Positions 36,901 through 48,500 of a stretch of DNA of 64,000 nucleotides are shown here, piece by piece. The notes under the pieces were generated by a model that searched no databases, was not told where the DNA came from, and saw nothing but the letters and a program-made list of their open reading frames with translations. The stretch is taken from positions 1,258,932 to 1,322,931 of the forward strand of contig PTFA01000024.1 in assembly GCA_003342895.1 (NCBI GenBank), read 5' to 3'. The translations under genes and the position numbers were made by a program. Every line of letters starts with the position of its first letter. Position 1 is the stretch's first letter. Source of the DNA: Casuarius casuarius. Its lineage: Eukaryota; Chordata; Aves; Casuariiformes; Casuariidae.

Positions 36901-39882
36901 TTCCAACTTCAGGCTTCTTTCCTTTGTGAAGACAGCCACCGCGCTTCACAGAAATGAAAGTCTGGAAGAGATCACCCCGACTGTTAAGTACAGTCCCTGC
37001 TAACCACCTGGCCAGCACTCTGAAGAATTCTCATAAAACAAAAAATGAAAGGGAAAAACCTTTAATCAGTGGTCACAATGAAACCTGACATGACTTTGCA
37101 AGGACATCATTGGGTAATTGGTGTAAGGTGTTGCCTGAACAAAAAAGTGTGAAACCTCTGCTTTGCATGAACAGTCAAATGACTTCCAGGCAGCACACTA
37201 AAAAAATGCCTTGGTTTCATTTCCTACTGCTCTTGGAACAGATGACAATCCAGCTGTGGCAGCTGAGCTATGTACAAGGACCCCTCGGATGATACATGGC
37301 ACAAGACTTGAACTGTATTTTGACATTCCTTTTAGCTGTATTAAGACTAGTGCTCAGGCAAAGAGCTTGTATTGCTGGTCCAAGTCCTGTCCAATATGCA
37401 CTCAACTGATACGTACTAAGGAACATGCATGAAGAATTGGATGCTCTTAGGCTCTTGGCTTTGTCTAGTAATGGGGAGACATTTGCAGGATACACCCTAT
37501 TTTGTTTGTAACCATACTGAATGAGCAGGAAAGGTAGCTTAGGGGAACTACCTGAACTTGAGTGTTCCTCACAACTTGACTGTTTGAATTCCCTAGGCAA
37601 CAAGACATATACTAGACAATGATCTGCCTCATCACTTTTTTGGGGAATGGGAAGCTGAACAGAGCTGGGAGGGATGCAGGATCCCTGAGACACTAGGACC
37701 CTCATGTTCTGGTCACCTGCTGCCAGCTCTTGCCTAGTCTCAGGATGATTTATAAAAGGGTGATGGCATGTGTCAATAGACGCCTTGTTTGTGTTCCTAG
37801 ATTTGTCTTTCCTAGATGCTGAATGATCATGAATCATCCCATTGCTCTGTGCTTCCATTTTCTCATCTGCAAAACTGGATGTCTGGCAGTGGCCTCCTCT
37901 GAAAGGTGAGGGGATCTAGTGACAAAATGCACCATATGTCCCCCCCACCAAGCTGTGAATTTGCTCTTAATCAGCATCTACAAAAGCTGAGGTGGAGAAA
38001 CCCCTTCTTTCTGATATTTCAACCTCCTGTTAAAAGCTTTGCAGAACATTTCTGTTCAGTAATGGGAGACCGATGTGAGGTCATCAGAGAGGTACAAACT
38101 GTTGCAGCTGAATGATGCATGTCGGATAGGCTTAACAAGGCAGTTCAACCTGGCACAGTCGCTATGGATAAACAGTTCTCTGCAAAAGAGGACAGTGTTG
38201 CTGACTTCAGCTTTCAGCTTCTGGAATTACATATTCTGCCTGCTTGACTCCATGGGCTCATGGCCAGCAGATGTGCCTCAGCACATCTCCCACCTTACAA
38301 AATCTTCTGGGTTTTCATAGATGTATAAATCTAAATTTGGCCTACCTACTACAACATGCCACTTTACTGTGTTTGCTTTGCAAAGCAACCCGCATATCTC
38401 CACATCACTGATAGGTTTGCATTGCTGTTCACTGTGTTGCACATCTGTGAGTCTGCTTCAAATTCCTAGTGTGATGACTTTGTATCTTTTACAGTGCTTT
38501 GAAGCATCATGGAATAGCACTGAATAGCATTATCATCTCACCTCTGCAATGACACCTCCAGCAATCAAGTCATTACTTAATCAGGTTTTAATTTTCCAAG
38601 CTAAAACCAAGATGAGCATTGCATAGTGCTACTACCCTAAGCACGCTTACATGTGTAAGCCATAATGTCTATGCAGTGCTGCCTCTGTTGTGAGATGTGT
38701 GCCATCTGTCTATGCTTCTATTCCCAGGGAATTTTATCATGTAGCTGTTGGGGCCTTGGGGGCTGCAATTGCTGGTGAGATTTTGTTGTTGTCACTGCAA
38801 AATGACAATTGCCTGTTTGCAACAGTAGTAGCAGCTTAGACCTATTCTGTAGACAGAGGTCCTCTTCAAGCCCAGACTGTGATGGAGAGCTCAAATCACA
38901 CTCACTGGGGGATAGTTTGATTCTCATCTGTTTCTGATGAGCTACAGACATCCTCCACTGTAATCTCCATGAACTGAGCCCATACCCATCCTCTTCCTGA
39001 TCTTCTTACTTTTTTCCTCTGGACTCCTCCTCTTCTTTCCCTGATGAGCCGCCTGTCTACCCTACATTCACATGCTAAAACCTAAAATTACTTTGATTTC
39101 TTCAAAAGACACTTTGCAGTGAGCTCTTTTCCCATAATGTCCACCAAACAGGGTTCAATTCCTCTACAATAATATTTTCCTCAACTATGCCCCAGAAAGA
39201 GCATTGTTGCAGGGGTCTGTATACACTTGGAGACCATCCTGTCTCTCTGTCTCCTTCCACTGGGCTTATTTCCATCCATGTCTTTCTGACGTTGTATTCT
39301 ACATACATTACGTAAGTGCAAATGAATGGACAGGTGGGGAACGTCAGTTATTGCCAAGCACAGAGCAGTGTCCTGAATACTAAACACTCTGCTCTCGCAG
39401 GTCGTAGACAACCATGGAAGAGTTTACAGGGGCTAAGACTTAACATGATGCATCATTGCATCAGTTGTTGGAGCCTCACTTTCCTTGAGTCAAGTTTGAA
39501 GCCGGAGGTAAAGGAGGAGAAAGAGGCATAAATCCATTTTAGACTATGAAAAGAAAGCAACTGATGTTTCACAGAAGGACAGCTGTAAGGAGAACATTTA
39601 AATTTCTATGTGACTCTGAAGAATTCAGTGGTAATCTCAGTGGTCACTTTAAAAGAATGCCAGAGAGGAGTTGTACTGACCCCGTAACCACATGATATGA
39701 TTTTTTTTCAGATTGCTTGTAAGAGTATGCTTGAACCACAATGAATACTCCTCATGTCATATCATAATTTCCCCCTTTTCCCCAATAGCATGTAAAAGAA
39801 ACTTCAGAATCTGTCACGTAAATGTTACCATTTGATGAACCACTTAAAAATTTTCCAGGACCATGCTTTCAGAAAGACGCTT

Positions 39883-39899
39883 TCGAGGGATTCCCTCGA
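39883..39899. promoter_or_regulatory. IFNG: palindromic kappa-B-like site upstream of IFNG
   Basis: TCGAGGGA and its exact reverse complement flank a single T. The centre is GGGATTCCC, a symmetric 9-bp kappa-B-type half-site pair. It lies about 90 bases upstream of the TATA box. Rel/NF-kB control of IFNG is established in mammals; binding here is inferred. Confidence 0.45.
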
Positions 39900-39988
39900 T
39901 TAGCCCCAAACGAAGCGTTCTTATCTGACACTATCTTGTCTAAATATACACAGCCTGTGCTGACGAAATAAAAAATTTCAAGACCAGG

Positions 39989-39996
39989 TATAAATA
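39989..39996 (+). promoter_or_regulatory. IFNG: IFNG TATA box and core promoter
   Basis: TATAAATA in the context GGTATAAATACCA, which matches the mammalian IFNG core promoter. A GTGCTGACGAAATAAA stretch just upstream (from 39957) resembles the mammalian proximal AP-1/CREB-like element. Transcription is expected to begin near 40020. Confidence 0.85.
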
Positions 39997-40032
39997 CCAC
40001 TGACAGGCAGATGAAGTTCATTCGTCTACTTT

Positions 40033-40078
40033 CTTCTAATAGAAGATTTAACTATTAGAAGCTGAAGCTTTTGCTTCA
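40033..40078 (+). promoter_or_regulatory. IFNG: tandem hairpins in IFNG 5' UTR
   Basis: The first stem is CTTCTAATAG (40033-40042) pairing exactly with CTATTAGAAG (40052-40061) across a nine-base loop. The second is TGAAGC (40063-40068) pairing with GCTTCA (40073-40078) across TTTT. The CTATTAGAAG arm also occurs in the human IFNG leader as I recall it. In human IFNG a leader pseudoknot activates PKR and limits translation; a similar role here is inference. Confidence 0.6.
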
Positions 40079-40158
40079 ATAGAACTAAAAGCACTGCTTT
40101 TAGGTCTGACATCTCCCAGAAGTTATCTGATCATTTTAACTGAACCATCATCGAGAAG

Positions 40159-40281
40159 ATGACTTTCAAGACTTGCAGCTTGTTTGTTCTGTCTATCATC
40201 ATGATTTATTTTGGACGTTTTGGAAGTAGCTTAATCCTTGCTAATCTACAAAATGATATAGACAGCCTGAAAGCAGACTTT
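40159..40281 (+). CDS. IFNG: IFNG coding exon 1
   Basis: Codons 1-41. It encodes the signal peptide and helix A (LQNDIDSLKADF). The donor is TTT|GTAAGT. Confidence 0.97.
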
Positions 40282-43200
40282 GTAAGTATACTCTTCTTTG
40301 GCATTTCTCTTCTCCTGCTGCTTATGCTTTAGATATTATTCAGACTTGAACACTGCTGGTCATAGACCTTAATGCAGCACTGTATCACTAGAGGGTAATC
40401 ATAGAACTAACTTTTCAACTGTATCACTTTTTTACATGAATATGGAAAATTTATTTGGTTTTGCTAATCACTTTGACTACCATGATCCACTTTTTCATTG
40501 CTGTTAACTAACATGATAGTTTGAGTCTACTTCAGGGACACTCAGTCCTTCACAAGAGCTTCACCCAGCTCCATTCAGCCACTGATTACAACAGCTATTT
40601 TATAAGATGAAAAACTTGAAGTAATTCAGATGCAATTTACAGAAAGATCTTTGGTTTTAGGTTAATAAGGTTAGTGAGGTAGTTAGTGTTAGTTACCAAT
40701 ATAACCAGAATAGAGAAAGGACTTTTGCTTTAACAGCTGAATCTGTTATTTAATTAAATAAATAATACTTAATTAAATACATTAATTACCAATAATATTT
40801 AATTAAATTATTTAACATTATAGTAATAATTATTATTAATATGTTGCTCAGAGGTGGTTGGTACTGCTTATTCTTTAGCATCTCCACCCATCTTCATGCT
40901 GTAGGAATATGAAGTAATATTACNTCTTTTCAGACTGAATTTTGATAACTAATATTAACTCATCTATTTTCATTTAGAAGACTTCAGCTGGGATTAGTCA
41001 TAGAGATAAGAGATCTAGAATAGAGTTGCTTCTACTTAATAGCTTTTATTCTCAAAACAGGGTTTTGTTTGTTTCCTTAAATGCATTAAAGTACCCACAA
41101 GAGTCTGCCCCTATTTGCAGAGCTCCAGAATTTTTGTTTATATAAAAGTTGAAAGTAGTTGAGGAAATGACCTCAGAAGCCTAGTGTGATACTTGTTTGA
41201 TGTTTTCAAACTGCTAGAAGACTGGCTGTAATATTGACATTACATCCTAAATTTGCTGTTAGCATATTTTGGAGGGATTCTCTCCAGAAGTATAACTAAG
41301 TCAGACAGATCCTGAGAGGCAGTGAATGTTTTGCACTGAAATTAAAAACTCAGCTCCCCAGCAGGTGCTCGGCATCTCTCAGAGCTGCAAAACAAGGTTC
41401 AGCAAGGTGCTTAGCATGGGTGGCCAATCAGCCTACAAGGCTTCCACCAGCCAGCAAGTTTTCCCATTACACTCGTATATTTAAATTACTGAGTCGACAA
41501 AAAAGGAAACAGTGACTGCTGTATACAAAAACACACACACACACACACAGAGGAAAGGAAATGATTCACTTTACCTTGCCTTTGTAGGAGAATTGTATTG
41601 CTCTGTGTTTCCTAGAATCTGCTGCAGTGTGCAGCTAGCACCTGAGTGTTAAACGCGGGCCTGGCGAGCCTCTTGGGAGCCCACCACAATGGGTCTATGA
41701 GTCTGACTGAAGCTGTAGTTTTGTAATAAAATTAATCTGTCCTTGTTCCATACGAGATTTTACTAAGGCTGGATAAATTTCAGCCCACAGACTCTGTGCT
41801 GGTGGGGCTTAGACTCATAAGAAAACAAGCCAAGACCAGATCAAACAATTTTCTAGCCAGTCGCTGCACCCATTAATTAAGATTTATTTTCAGCTGTCAA
41901 TACAAAAACTTGCAAAGATCATTTGGTAAAATACAGGGTGTTAAATGTCTCTAGTCAGATGAGTTATAGGTGGAGAAGGCACTGAAAAGCATACTAATGC
42001 CATTTCTGGGACTATGCAGTCATCCAATGTGAGTTGATACTAAGAGATATTCACAACATTTCTCAGAAGTAAAAGTAGTGTAATAGCTGACAGCCAGTAG
42101 TGCAAAAAACGTGTTTCTTTGTTTTCCAGTATTATACTTGCTTATTTGAATAGAGAATGCTATTTGCCTTCTGATAAATATTGTTTATCTAACAGATATG
42201 TATATTGTCCATTGCAGAACTCAAGTCTTCCAGACGTAGCTGATGGTGGATCTATTTTTACAGAGAAACTGAAACACTGGACAGAGGTGAGTCAGAACCA
42301 AATATGACAAAGCATCTCAGGAGCTTTGCAAGACACCTTTGGTGTGAAGCAACTCCCCAGCCCCGCGTAATCAGCCAGGGTAGAAGGAACACGAGCAGGG
42401 ACTGCTTCAGTAGCTTGCGAGAGAGGAAACTTTTCCCACTGAGATGCTCCCTGTAAAGATCAAGGTGCTTTATGCCACAACATGAGCTGATCCAGAGTCC
42501 AGGAGATGAGTTAAAGCATCTTTGACATGATCCTGTTCTAAGCTGCACTGAAAACCCCTAGACGTTGGATTTTAGTTTCCAATCTTTTCCTGCTGATGGG
42601 TGCTCACAGCCCTTTCCTTTTGACTGGTTGTTTTCAACAGAGAAATGAAAAAAGGATCATTCTGAGCCAGATTGTTTCCATGTACCTGGAAATGCTTGAA
42701 AAAACTGACAAGTCAAAGGGGCATGTCAGACGCATATCTGAGGAGCTCTTCACTTTGAAAAACAGCCTTCCTGATGGCTTAAAGAAGCTGAAGGACCTCA
42801 TGGACCTGAAAAAGCTTCAGGTAAGGAACTTTCCCTCTTTCTAAGGCTTGTGTAACTGCATTTTCCAGTTCAGGCTTGCGTCTGACTCAAGACAATAATG
42901 GTTCATTAACCAGTCTGGTAACCCCCCATTGGCTCAAATTAGTTCATATGGGAAAACCTGATGTTTCCAGCTGAACAGGCAGAAGTGGGTCTGTGGTGTG
43001 GGGCTTCGGTGTCGGGGCCTGTCTCCTGGGGTTTTGCTGGCACTCGGCACGGCACTGCGGCACAGAGCTGCCGCGTCTCGCCCACCTCTGCCACCTCCCC
43101 GGGGCAGGGATGGAGGCGGCGGGGCGGCCGCAGGGCCCAAAGCAGTTTTGGTTCTGCTGCTCTCCACGGTGTCTGCGTTATGCCGTGGGGATACAAAAGT

Positions 43201-44382
43201 GAGACACGCATGGTGACTCACACTGCCTAGGCCAACGGGCCCTAGCATGCATTTAACGGGGCATGGGTCTACGAAGCAAAGCCTAACCCCAGGCAGGACC
43301 GGTCCCAGTGAGGATATGCTGGGTCTTCATCTGCTATTCTGTACTAACAGCCAGAAATAAGCTTTTTTCATCCAGTTTCCATTTAGCGGCAACAGTGGTT
43401 TCGAAACAGAAAAAGAGAGAGAAAACCTAGAATGAAGGTTGAGGTTCAGGTCCCCAGATCAGGAAAAAACATATTTTTCAGTTCAATTTGTCTCCATGTT
43501 TTTCTTCCTTCTGTTTAATGAGGGAAATTATTATAGTGGGGATTGTCAAATGTAGAATTATTTCACTTTTTGATGCGATGAAGATGGTTTGTAAGCATTC
43601 AGACACGACACACTCTAAATTCCCTAATGGAGAGACATACTACTTAAACATGCTCCAGAGCATATTTATAGTTAATATTTATACTTATATTTTTAGAAAG
43701 GCTCACAATATTACCAGCTTATGGGTTTAGATGATCTAAAAAGTAAAGCACTTAGAAGTCATTCAGGACACTTACCAGTCTTAACCTTAGGTCAAATGTT
43801 AACCATTTCACAGCCTTTTGTTATCTAAATCAGGTTGAAAATTTGCAATCAGTTACAGCATGTCTCTGTAAGCTTTGAAGACACTTGCATAATGACTTAA
43901 TGAGTGAACGCTAATGACACAAACCAAGCCCTTTACAGAGGCCTGCACCCATACTCTGGCTGAGTTAGTTGCTCACGAGTAACTCAGAAACCATCGCAAC
44001 GTATCAATAATTAATGAGTAGCTCCATTTCACAGAGTGTTGCTGGTTGTGGCATGTTGCAGAATAACACAGAAACTGGAAAACCAATATTTGTGAAAAGG
44101 TGGCTCTTCGTTATAGGAACTGGGTAGTAGACTAACTGCAAATTGCAGATTTCCCTCTATTTTACTCTCTCAACAACCCAGCCTGTAGGATGTGAGCATT
44201 AAATAATGACAGCTTTTGGCATGACCTTCATTCTGTTTGTTTCTTACTCAAAACAGATGAGTGACCTGAAAATCCAACGCAAAGCTGTGAATGAGCTGTT
44301 GAGCGTCCTGCAAACACTAGTGGAGACCCCAGCTTCTTCCAAAAGGAAAAGAAGCCAGTTTCAGAGGAGATGCAAATGTTAA
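40159..44382 (+). CDS. IFNG: interferon gamma (four coding exons)
   Basis: IFN-gamma is the type II interferon, a secreted homodimer acting through IFNGR1/IFNGR2 and JAK-STAT1 to activate macrophages and antiviral defence. Coding exons are 40159-40281, 42218-42286, 42641-42820 and 44257-44382, giving 165 codons plus TAA (chicken 164). The four-exon layout, phase-0 GT-AG introns and exon sizes match the family. Residues 1 to about 20-24 are a hydrophobic signal peptide. Asn42 (NSS) is an N-glycosylation site. Exon 3 holds the conserved RNEKRIILSQIVSMYLEML helix. The C-terminus has the basic KRKR cluster (153-156), used for receptor and heparan sulfate contact in mammals, followed by the avian Cys-Lys-Cys end. 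The ATG has A at -3. A TATA box lies 170 bases upstream and AU-rich elements follow. No defects are seen. Confidence 0.98.
40747..40842. repeat. AT-only low-complexity tract in IFNG intron 1
   Basis: Reiterated TTAAT/AATAAT units with almost no G or C for nearly 100 bases. An unresolved base (N) lies nearby at 40924. Confidence 0.75.
41531..41549. repeat. (AC)n microsatellite in IFNG intron 1
   Basis: About nine AC units. Intron 1 CA repeats are also known in mammalian IFNG, but independent origin is likely. Confidence 0.9.
42218..42286 (+). CDS. IFNG: IFNG coding exon 2
   Basis: Codons 42-64. It starts with the NSS glycosylation site, then DVADGG and EKLKHWTE. The acceptor is CATTGCAG and the donor is GAG|GTGAGT. 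It has 23 codons, as in other vertebrates. Confidence 0.97.
42641..42820 (+). CDS. IFNG: IFNG coding exon 3
   Basis: Codons 65-124, the best-conserved part of the protein (RNEKRIILSQIVSMYLEML). The acceptor is TTTTCAACAG and the donor is CAG|GTAAGG. Confidence 0.98.
43003..43150. other. GC-rich patch in IFNG intron 3
   Basis: A short, CpG-rich block (CCGCGTCTCGCC, GGAGGCGGCGGGGCGGCC) in an otherwise AT-rich intron. All frames are open for 60-100 codons because stops are rare in GC-rich DNA; I see no gene. Confidence 0.5.
44257..44382 (+). CDS. IFNG: IFNG coding exon 4 and stop
   Basis: Codons 125-165 plus TAA. It encodes helix F, the KRKR basic cluster and the terminal CKC. The acceptor is ACTCAAAACAG. 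Confidence 0.98.
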   Translation: MSDLKIQRKAVNELLSVLQTLVETPASSKRKRSQFQRRCKC

Positions 44383-45210
44383 TGATATCATATGGCCTTT
44401 TGTACTGAGCTATTGTACAAATTGCCTTATGACGCACATTTTTTTTCATTTCAACCTTTTTATTGAGCTTTTATATACATTTATTTATTAATATTTAAGT
44501 ATTTTAAATAATTATTTATAAAGAAACACCAGAGTATTTATACTTCCTACTGCTATGTGAGAAATGACTTTGTCTTAAAATCCTGTCTATCTGTTATGTT
44601 ATATGTTTATTGACTGGAAAACACAGAAGGAGACAATGTTTACTCAGTTTCCACATGGAAATACTGACTTGACACGATACTGTCCCCAGCTAGCCATCTG
44701 GTGGTGTCTTGATAGGGGGATGTTGTAAGATCAGTCTCATCATTCACCTATTTGGCATGAAAATGCAGGCACCAGGAAAACACATTCGTATTTGCTTAGC
44801 TTTAAGCATATGGAAATCTAATTCAAGCAAATAGGCATGCCTAAAGATAAGCAAATGCCGAAGCACTTTTCTGAACTGGGGCCTTGATGACTTACTGATG
44901 CTGATCACTGTTATGCACTGGAGTGACTAGGAGGCTAGGCTACACAGTAATTCCAGGAAATGTGACTGACTGTAATGCACTGACTTAACTTCAGCTCACT
45001 GATTTTCAAAAAGTGCTATATTTTTTGTATTAAATCATTTGAATGTGTCTGATGTCATTATATTTATTTGGAGGTAGTAGTATGGAAGTTTTTATCTCAG
45101 GGACTATATTTTTGTACTGAAATATTATTTAAAAAAACTTTAGATTTCACAGTGAATGCTTTTAAAAAATGTTGATATTGAATAAAAAATTTAAAAAAAT
45201 AAATAAAGCG
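44383..45210 (+). other. IFNG: IFNG 3' untranslated region with AU-rich elements
   Basis: The tail has overlapping ATTTA units at 44479-44520 (ATTTATTTATTAATATTTA, ATTATTTATA), the AU-rich elements that make cytokine mRNAs short-lived. It ends near AATAAA at 45181-45186, with further overlapping AATAAA copies to 45207. The cleavage site is inferred. Confidence 0.75.
45181..45186 (+). terminator. IFNG: IFNG poly(A) signal
   Basis: Canonical AATAAA, with additional copies within the next 20 bases, about 800 bases past the stop codon. Confidence 0.65.
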
Positions 45211-45561
45211 TGCTTGCATATTTATGTGCCAGAATCTCTGTGAAAAGAGCACCTGAGCTCACGTCCTCTTCTGCAGTCACAACCAAGTGACTCGGTAATC
45301 CTGGAGACTTGAACTGATTTTGTAGGAAACAGCTGTTCTTGTTTGTACTCATTGCAGACATACATGTATTACAAATGAAATAACGCTGTGGGATTTCTCC
45401 CTTTCCAGGGCTAAGTGCAAGAAGCCCCTGTGTGCATTTAGCATAGACAGCCTGGCCTTCTGCATACAGCTGCTTCATGAGCCACTGCTCCAAAGGGAAA
45501 CGTTGCCCTCCAAGGAAGCAAAGCCAGCTGTAGCAGCTTGCTATTCTGTTGTTCCTTAATA
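45191..45561 (-). other. open block convergent with IFNG, unknown
   Basis: The minus strand has a very strong acceptor (TTTTCTTTTATGTTACAG, AG at 45563-45562) followed by about 123 open codons down to TAA at 45193-45191, inside the IFNG poly(A) region. The whole frame with an upstream Met is 148 codons. The peptide includes FPLEQWLMKQLYAEGQAVYA and two CxxC-like cysteine pairs; I recognise no family. In mammals IFNG-AS1, a non-coding RNA, is transcribed convergently from this side of IFNG. A spliced antisense RNA with an incidental open frame is the simplest reading. Confidence 0.25.
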
Positions 45562-47179
45562 CTGTAACATAAAAGAAAAGAAAACAAACAAAAACTAGCA
45601 GAGAAGGTTCAAGCATCTTTACTTTGAGTCTCCACACCAGTTCTGACTGAATTAATACTCTGTTTTTGGAATTTAGAGCCAGGACTGGTTAGGAGCTCAA
45701 AGGAAAGTTGCCTGCTTTATTACTGCTCAGCCTACAGTCCTTCCACACCTCACCAAAGGGGTCCATGGGAAAATAATTAAGGTCATCACTGTACATCTAT
45801 CAGAAATATTCATCTGTCCTGATGGGTATCCTGCCTCAGGTGCATGTTCCCATGTCCGTGACGCTGTCCGTGCCGTGCCATCCCACGTATTCCTGCTGTC
45901 ACCCACTTAGCCAGTTGCAGGCTCTGGTCTGGCTCAAAATAGCAGGGGACTGGGGGGAAGTTGTTGCTCAGCCACATCATTTTGCAGGATGGTTCACTGT
46001 GCCACTGCTTGTGCTAGTGCTGCGTTGCAGAGGCAGGGATGCAGGGAGGGAATGAGCAGCCTGGAGACAGAGCAACAGCTGGCACTACTGCCAAAATGTG
46101 TTTGTACGCTCTGATTTCAGTAGGTGTATTTTTTTTTTAATTTAGAAGGGCTCTTATGTTCCACTGGAAAGTTTTAAGCATCTTCAGACTTTAGTAATAA
46201 ATCCGACATCAGATTTTGCAAAGATTTACCAGTGCTGTTGTAGTTATATAGCCACTCAGAAGAACCCAAATAATTTGTCTCAGATACTGGCCTTGCCCTG
46301 AGCCTTCCCTATTCAGCATGCATATGTGAGACTCATTTCTACTGGGGGCATAGGATCAACTGCTGAACTAGTCATTCCTTGCTTTGCTCTGTTAATATGA
46401 TAATAGCGCTAGAGAAGAACAGCAGAAAAATCAGACTCCACAAGACCACATATTTTTTTTCTCAATTGTACACCAAACAGATGAGGTAAATCATTTCTAA
46501 GATGAAAGCTTGTCATCTCTCCTCTCATATCCACAGGAGCATTTTCAGTTAAGCTAAATTTTAGTGTGAAATGAATTCTAATGGCTATCCTAAATATTTC
46601 CAACCACAAACATAACAAAGTTGTTGAACATTTTTGCTGACGGTCACTGCAAATTTTTCCAGCTATGCAGCCTGAGGAAGAGAGTTAATAGATGCATATG
46701 CATGGGAGTAAAAATATATTATCTACTATCTAACAGTTAAGCTTAGAAAAGCAGAAAATCAAAAGAAAAGACAAAATAGTCTCAGAAAGTCTCTGCGGTT
46801 TATGGGCAGCACATTTATTCTGTCCTTCCTCTCTCTTTCTGCATAGCTCTTTTGCCCTCTCCCTCTTCTCTCCTGCTCACAGACAAGGCGGTGCGGGCAT
46901 TCATGCGCTCAGCGTAGCTGGATCAAAGACTAGCGTTCATCGCAGGGCAGCCAGCAGGGGCCGGGAGCAGGCGATAGGGAAGAGGGTAAGACCAGAGACA
47001 GCAGGTAGTGGTGCAGCCCCAGGGTGCTCCTGCAGCCCCCAGCGATTCTGCAGCTAAAGCCAGAGGTAGGGGCTTTGCTCTTATTAACCCAAGTGCTTTT
47101 CCCTCATGAATGTGTCTGACCACTTTTTAACCCCCGGGTAAACCTTTAGCATATGTAAACATGTTAACCCCATGTAAGC

Positions 47180-48500
47180 AGTATTGTGTGTTGTATGAAG
47201 AAACAGCTCCTGCACTTGGTTCGAAGCTGATACTTGCTAGCTTCACGCCTCTACCTTGGAGGAGACAAGGAACACCCCGTGCACCTCCTCCCTGCCATGT
47301 GTCCATCTAGAGACATTTATTTTATCCCCACTCAGCTGTCTCTTTCGCAGTCTGAAGGGTCCTAGTTTATTTAGTTGCCTCCCATGTGGAAGCCATGCTA
47401 CAACATCTGCTGCTTTTTACTGATTGTTTTTGAAACTATTTCAGTTCTCCTATACTCTTTTTGGGACAGGGAACTAGTGCCACATACCAAGGACAAAGTA
47501 AGCCTTGGGTTTGTACAGCGGCATAGTGATGTTTTCTGTGTTGCGTGCTCTAACATGTGTTCCTAGCCTTCTCTCTGACATTTCTACCACTGCTGAGCAG
47601 AGCTGATCTTTTTAAAGTGCTAACTGTTGTAATCCTAAAATCTTGTTCCTTAGAAACACTAGCCTACTCAGAGCCTATCACTGTGCATGTAAAACAAGGA
47701 TTGTTTCTTGTTATGTGCATAATTTTACAATTGTCGGCACTGGTTTTAATCTTCCCTCTTATTGCCTTGTGGCTCTGCATTTTGAGGTTCTTTTATAGTT
47801 GTTTGCATCTGGACCACCTTCCTACTACCCTGAATACCTTAGTACATCAGCAACTTTCGTTATTTCACAATTCGCCCGGTTTCCCAAATTGCTGATTGCT
47901 ACATTAAAAAGCACAAGCCAGTCACAACTGCACCCTCTTAACTGCAAAAACCATATGCTGATTCCTACCCCTTATTTCCTATCTTTTAACCAGTTGAGTA
48001 TTTACGTGAGGACTTGCTTACCACGTGACAGCATCACTTCTTGAGAAGCCTTTAGCATAAGATTTACTGAGATTCTTTTGGAGATGAAAGCTGGTTGTGT
48101 TATTTGGCTCTCCCTTGTCTACATACTCACTGACTCTTCAGTAAGTGCTGGTATGGTGGAGCAGCATGACTTCCTTTCACACACGTCACGTCTACTCTTC
48201 TCCTGTGTACCACATTCAACCACGGGCCCACTCTGTATCAGTATTGCTGGGTATGGATGTCAGCTTTACTGGCTTGCAGTTCTCCGGGCTTCCCCTGGGA
48301 CCTTTCAGAAAACTCGTAGCATATAAGCCCACCCTGTGCATCCCTGGTACGGGGGAAAACTCAAGTGACAGGTTGTGTCGCACAGTCAGCAGTTCAGCCG
48401 TTTCACCCTTGAGTCCTGCAGGACCCTGGGGTGAGTGCTATCGGTCCAAACCTGTCCTTGCTGTCACCTTCCTCCTCAGGTCGGGCAGTGACCAATGGAT
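47180..48500 (-). mobile_element. ancient CR1-like LINE, antisense
   Basis: The plus strand follows the antisense of the old amniote CR1 consensus: TATTTTATCCCCACTCAGC, TCTTTTTGGGACAGGGAAC, TACAGCGGCATAGTGATGTT, TTTTACAATTGTCGGCACTG, CCCTTATTTCCTATCTTTTA followed by ACCAGTTGAGTATTTACG, and GTATGGATGTCAGCTTTACTG followed by GCTTGCAG. It covers the 3' region into the reverse transcriptase domain. Stops in all frames show it is dead. Confidence 0.65.

Larger units (their letters stand above)
17135..39850. other. IL26-IFNG intergenic region
   Basis: About 22.7 kb with no recognised gene. It contains MIR-like pieces (21555, 36710), a CR1 3' end (23098), a cluster of CR1-related LINE sequence (28040-30640), a coding-like minus-strand block (24911-25400) and AT-rich unique sequence. 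In mammals this interval carries lymphoid enhancers of IFNG; comparable elements may be here but I cannot place them without an alignment. There is one unresolved base (N) at 18175. Confidence 0.7.

Noticed and set aside
37268..37858. Longest open frame in the window, 196 codons on the minus strand.
   Set aside because: No recognisable domain, signal or splice context. About one frame of this length is expected by chance in 64 kb over six frames. Part of it overlaps sequence that looks MIR-like on the plus strand (near 37842-37880).
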